Source: Fimbriimonas sp.
GTDB lineage: Bacteria > Armatimonadota > Fimbriimonadia > Fimbriimonadales > Fimbriimonadaceae
Direction of reading: 5' to 3'
DNA: 43,622 nucleotides
NCBI GenBank assembly: GCA_031292555.1
Contig: JARLGV010000038.1
Span: forward strand, 1-43,622
The number at the start of each line of letters is the position of its first letter. Within the stretch, counting starts at the first letter, position 1. Positions 42,195 through 43,622 of this stretch are shown here, one piece after another. The position numbers and the translations under genes are program-made. Under the pieces are notes generated by a model. It did not search any database. It was not told the origin of the DNA and was given only the letters and a program-made list of their open reading frames with translations.

Positions 42195-43029
42195 GGTCGC
42201 GGCCAAACGCGCCGCCTTTCGGGCGCTGCATGAGTCGGGTTGTTTCGTAATCCCAAATCCTTGGGACGTTGGAAGCGCCCGGTTCTTGCAGAGCCTGGGA
42301 TTCAAAGCGCTTGCCACCACGAGTTCGGGATTTGCGTTTACGAAGGGCCGTCCCGATTCGGTCCTCGCAATGTCGCGCGGCGAGGTCCTCGACCACTTTG
42401 CGGAGATGGCAGGAGCGGCCGACGTTCCGGTGAATGCCGACTTTCAGTCAGGTTACGCAGCGAACACGACCGAGTTGGCCGAAAGCGTACGTCTTTGCAT
42501 CGAGACGGGCGTCAGCGGCTTCTCGATCGAGGATTCCACCGGAGATCCCGATCGCCCGTTGTTTGAACTTGCAGAGGCCGTTGAGCGGATTGTCGCCGCC
42601 AGGCAGACGATCGACTCATCCGGCAAAGACGTGTTGCTGACCGCACGTGCGGAGTGCTTTCTCGTCGGCCACTCCGATTCGCTCGCCGAGTCGATCCGCC
42701 GGTTGCAGGCATATTCGGACGCCGGCGCCGACGTCCTTTTCGCACCCTGCCCGGGCAAGCCCGAGTTGATGCGGTCGATCGTCGAAGCCGTCAAGCCCAA
42801 GCCGGTCAACGTGATTATGAGTTCACACACCGGGCTGACCGTAGCGGACATCGCCGAACTAGGCGCAAGGCGCATAAGCGTCGGCTCGGCGCTTTCCCGA
42901 ACGGCCTGGGCCGGCTTTCTGAGGGCCGCTCGGATGTTGGCTTCTGACGGTGATTTCTCGGGTCTGGAGGGCGCCTCCGCTTCCGCCGAACTGAACGGTT
43001 TCTTCGCGGCCGACTACGCTTCCCGTTAA
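42187..43029 (+). CDS. Isocitrate lyase/PEP mutase family protein
   Basis: This 280-residue TIM-barrel enzyme belongs to the ICL/PEP mutase superfamily, whose members make or break C-C or C-P bonds next to a carboxylate (PEP mutase, oxaloacetate decarboxylase, methylisocitrate lyase). It shows FVIPNPWDVGSARFL (~20-34), TTSSGFAFTKGRPDS, VNADFQSGYA (metal-binding region), GFSIEDSTGDP and LTARAECFL, close to the pattern of the carboxyvinyl-carboxyphosphonate mutase-like group. The exact reaction is open. ATG 42187 overlaps the end of serC by eight bases, so it is co-translated with it; a GTG at 42175 is possible. It runs tail-to-tail into the reductase gene. Confidence 0.85.
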   Translation: MPEVAAKRAAFRALHESGCFVIPNPWDVGSARFLQSLGFKALATTSSGFAFTKGRPDSVLAMSRGEVLDHFAEMAGAADVPVNADFQSGYAANTTELAESVRLCIETGVSGFSIEDSTGDPDRPLFELAEAVERIVAARQTIDSSGKDVLLTARAECFLVGHSDSLAESIRRLQAYSDAGADVLFAPCPGKPELMRSIVEAVKPKPVNVIMSSHTGLTVADIAELGARRISVGSALSRTAWAGFLRAARMLASDGDFSGLEGASASAELNGFFAADYASR

Positions 43030-43032
43030 GCT

Positions 43033-43622
43033 CTACGCCGGGACGAACGGGTCGGCCGAGATGTCCGCGAGATTGGCCCCGGCGAGGAAGCACTGCTTCT
43101 GGCCGATCCGCACCAATTCGGGATGCCCACACAGATACACGCGAGACCCTTCCATATCGGGGTGCTCAGAAAGGGCCCACTTCAATGGCGAGCCCACTCG
43201 GTCGCCCGACTCGACGTAGGCTTCTGCAGTCGGCACATAGCGGACGTTGGGATTAGCACGCGCAACTTCCGCAAGCTCCTTCCGAAAATAGAGGCGTGAC
43301 GACGTCGCCGCTCCATGGTAGAGGTGAATCAAACCGGTATGACCCTTGAAGAGGGCATCAGTGAGGATGCCGTAAAGGGGAGCAAGGCCGGTGCCAGACC
43401 CAATGAGGACGATCGGTTCTTCGCCGGTTTTCGAGCGGTAATAGCACTTTCCGAACGGCCCTTCGATCTCGAATCGCTCGCCTGGCTTGGTCCCGGCAAG
43501 CAGTTCGCTCATCTCGCCGCCCGCGATATAGCGAACATGGAACCTTACGGTCGACGAAGGTCCCCATGCCGGAGCGGCCAAGCTGTAAGGCCGCGAAACG
43601 CCCGACTCATGCCGAAGGTGCA
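43033..43622 (-). CDS. Ferredoxin/flavodoxin reductase-like protein, partial (C-terminal part)
   Basis: The reading frame stays open to the window edge, so the gene's 5' end lies outside. The visible ~196 residues begin within the FAD domain with the RxYS motif RPYSLAAPA. They continue FEIEGPFGKCYY and the NAD(P)-binding LIGSGTGLAPLYGIL, and end with VYLCGHPELV and FLAGANLADISADPF. This is the ferredoxin-NADP reductase fold in the form seen in oxygenase reductases and FAD-binding oxidoreductases. It should move electrons from NAD(P)H to a ferredoxin or an attached iron-sulfur domain; whether such a domain lies upstream cannot be seen. It is convergent with the PEP-mutase-family gene, three bases apart. 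Confidence 0.88.
   Translation of the reverse strand, partial: HLRHESGVSRPYSLAAPAWGPSSTVRFHVRYIAGGEMSELLAGTKPGERFEIEGPFGKCYYRSKTGEEPIVLIGSGTGLAPLYGILTDALFKGHTGLIHLYHGAATSSRLYFRKELAEVARANPNVRYVPTAEAYVESGDRVGSPLKWALSEHPDMEGSRVYLCGHPELVRIGQKQCFLAGANLADISADPFVPA

Noticed and set aside
1-43622. CRISPR arrays, insertion sequences, phage or other mobile genes
   Set aside because: No regularly spaced repeats, transposase, integrase or phage-like gene was seen on either strand.

Overview
The window looks like chromosomal DNA of a free-living Gram-negative-type (diderm) bacterium with a moderately high GC content. It holds about 38 protein genes packed on both strands, with no mobile element, no CRISPR array, and no tRNA or rRNA that I could find. 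Signs of a diderm cell are several lipobox signal peptides, lgt, a LolA-like lipoprotein and dapF (meso-diaminopimelate peptidoglycan). TTG and GTG starts are used and Shine-Dalgarno sites are often weak. The gene mix (GH57 enzyme, DUF1015, DUF4139-like protein, nucleotidyltransferase fused to a degenerate phosphomannomutase, SUMF1-type proteins, an isolated ftsZ) would fit Armatimonadota (Fimbriimonadia-like) or a neighbouring phylum. That placement is an inference from gene content only.

Layout: (1) 350-4783: an MsbA-like ABC exporter on the minus strand, then overlapping egtD and egtB on the plus strand for ergothioneine. (2) 4825-12989: a secreted protein of unknown function, an osmoprotectant ABC uptake pair in which binding protein and permease are fused, a YeiH-type exporter, an ASCH-like protein, an alpha/beta hydrolase, lgt, and a small basic protein ending in a clear terminator. 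(3) 13108-24796: a sarcosine-oxidase-like flavoprotein, then an envelope and glycan block. This block has three CE4-type deacetylases, a large secreted CARDB/discoidin-like protein, a sugar nucleotidyltransferase fusion, a secreted SUMF1-fold protein and a DUF4015 putative glycoside hydrolase. (4) 24936-30588: an MBL hydrolase with DUF1015 in one operon, a divergent polyprenyl synthase, a membrane-anchored methyltransferase, ftsZ with a strong terminator, and an unknown acidic protein. (5) 30967-35992, minus strand: DUF4139-like protein, thioesterase, a 652-residue protein of unknown family, and dapF abutting it directly. (6) 36080-43622: a TspO-like protein; a minus-strand run of acetyltransferase, tgt, GH57 and LolA-like lipoprotein; divergent serC with a PEP-mutase-family gene; and the C-terminal part of a flavin reductase running off the window.

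The most interesting points are these. A tRNA-guanine transglycosylase keeps its catalytic aspartates but has lost all three zinc cysteines. A hydrolase gene and a deacetylase gene start divergently from the two halves of one ATGCAT palindrome, and together with a tandem deacetylase paralogue they resemble a split PgaB-like deacetylase/hydrolase system. A large unknown protein is fused end-to-start with dapF. A nucleotidyltransferase carries a phosphohexomutase domain that has lost its active-site motifs. A polyprenyl synthase has DDxxN in place of DDxxD. Several intergenic inverted repeats are not explained by ordinary terminators.
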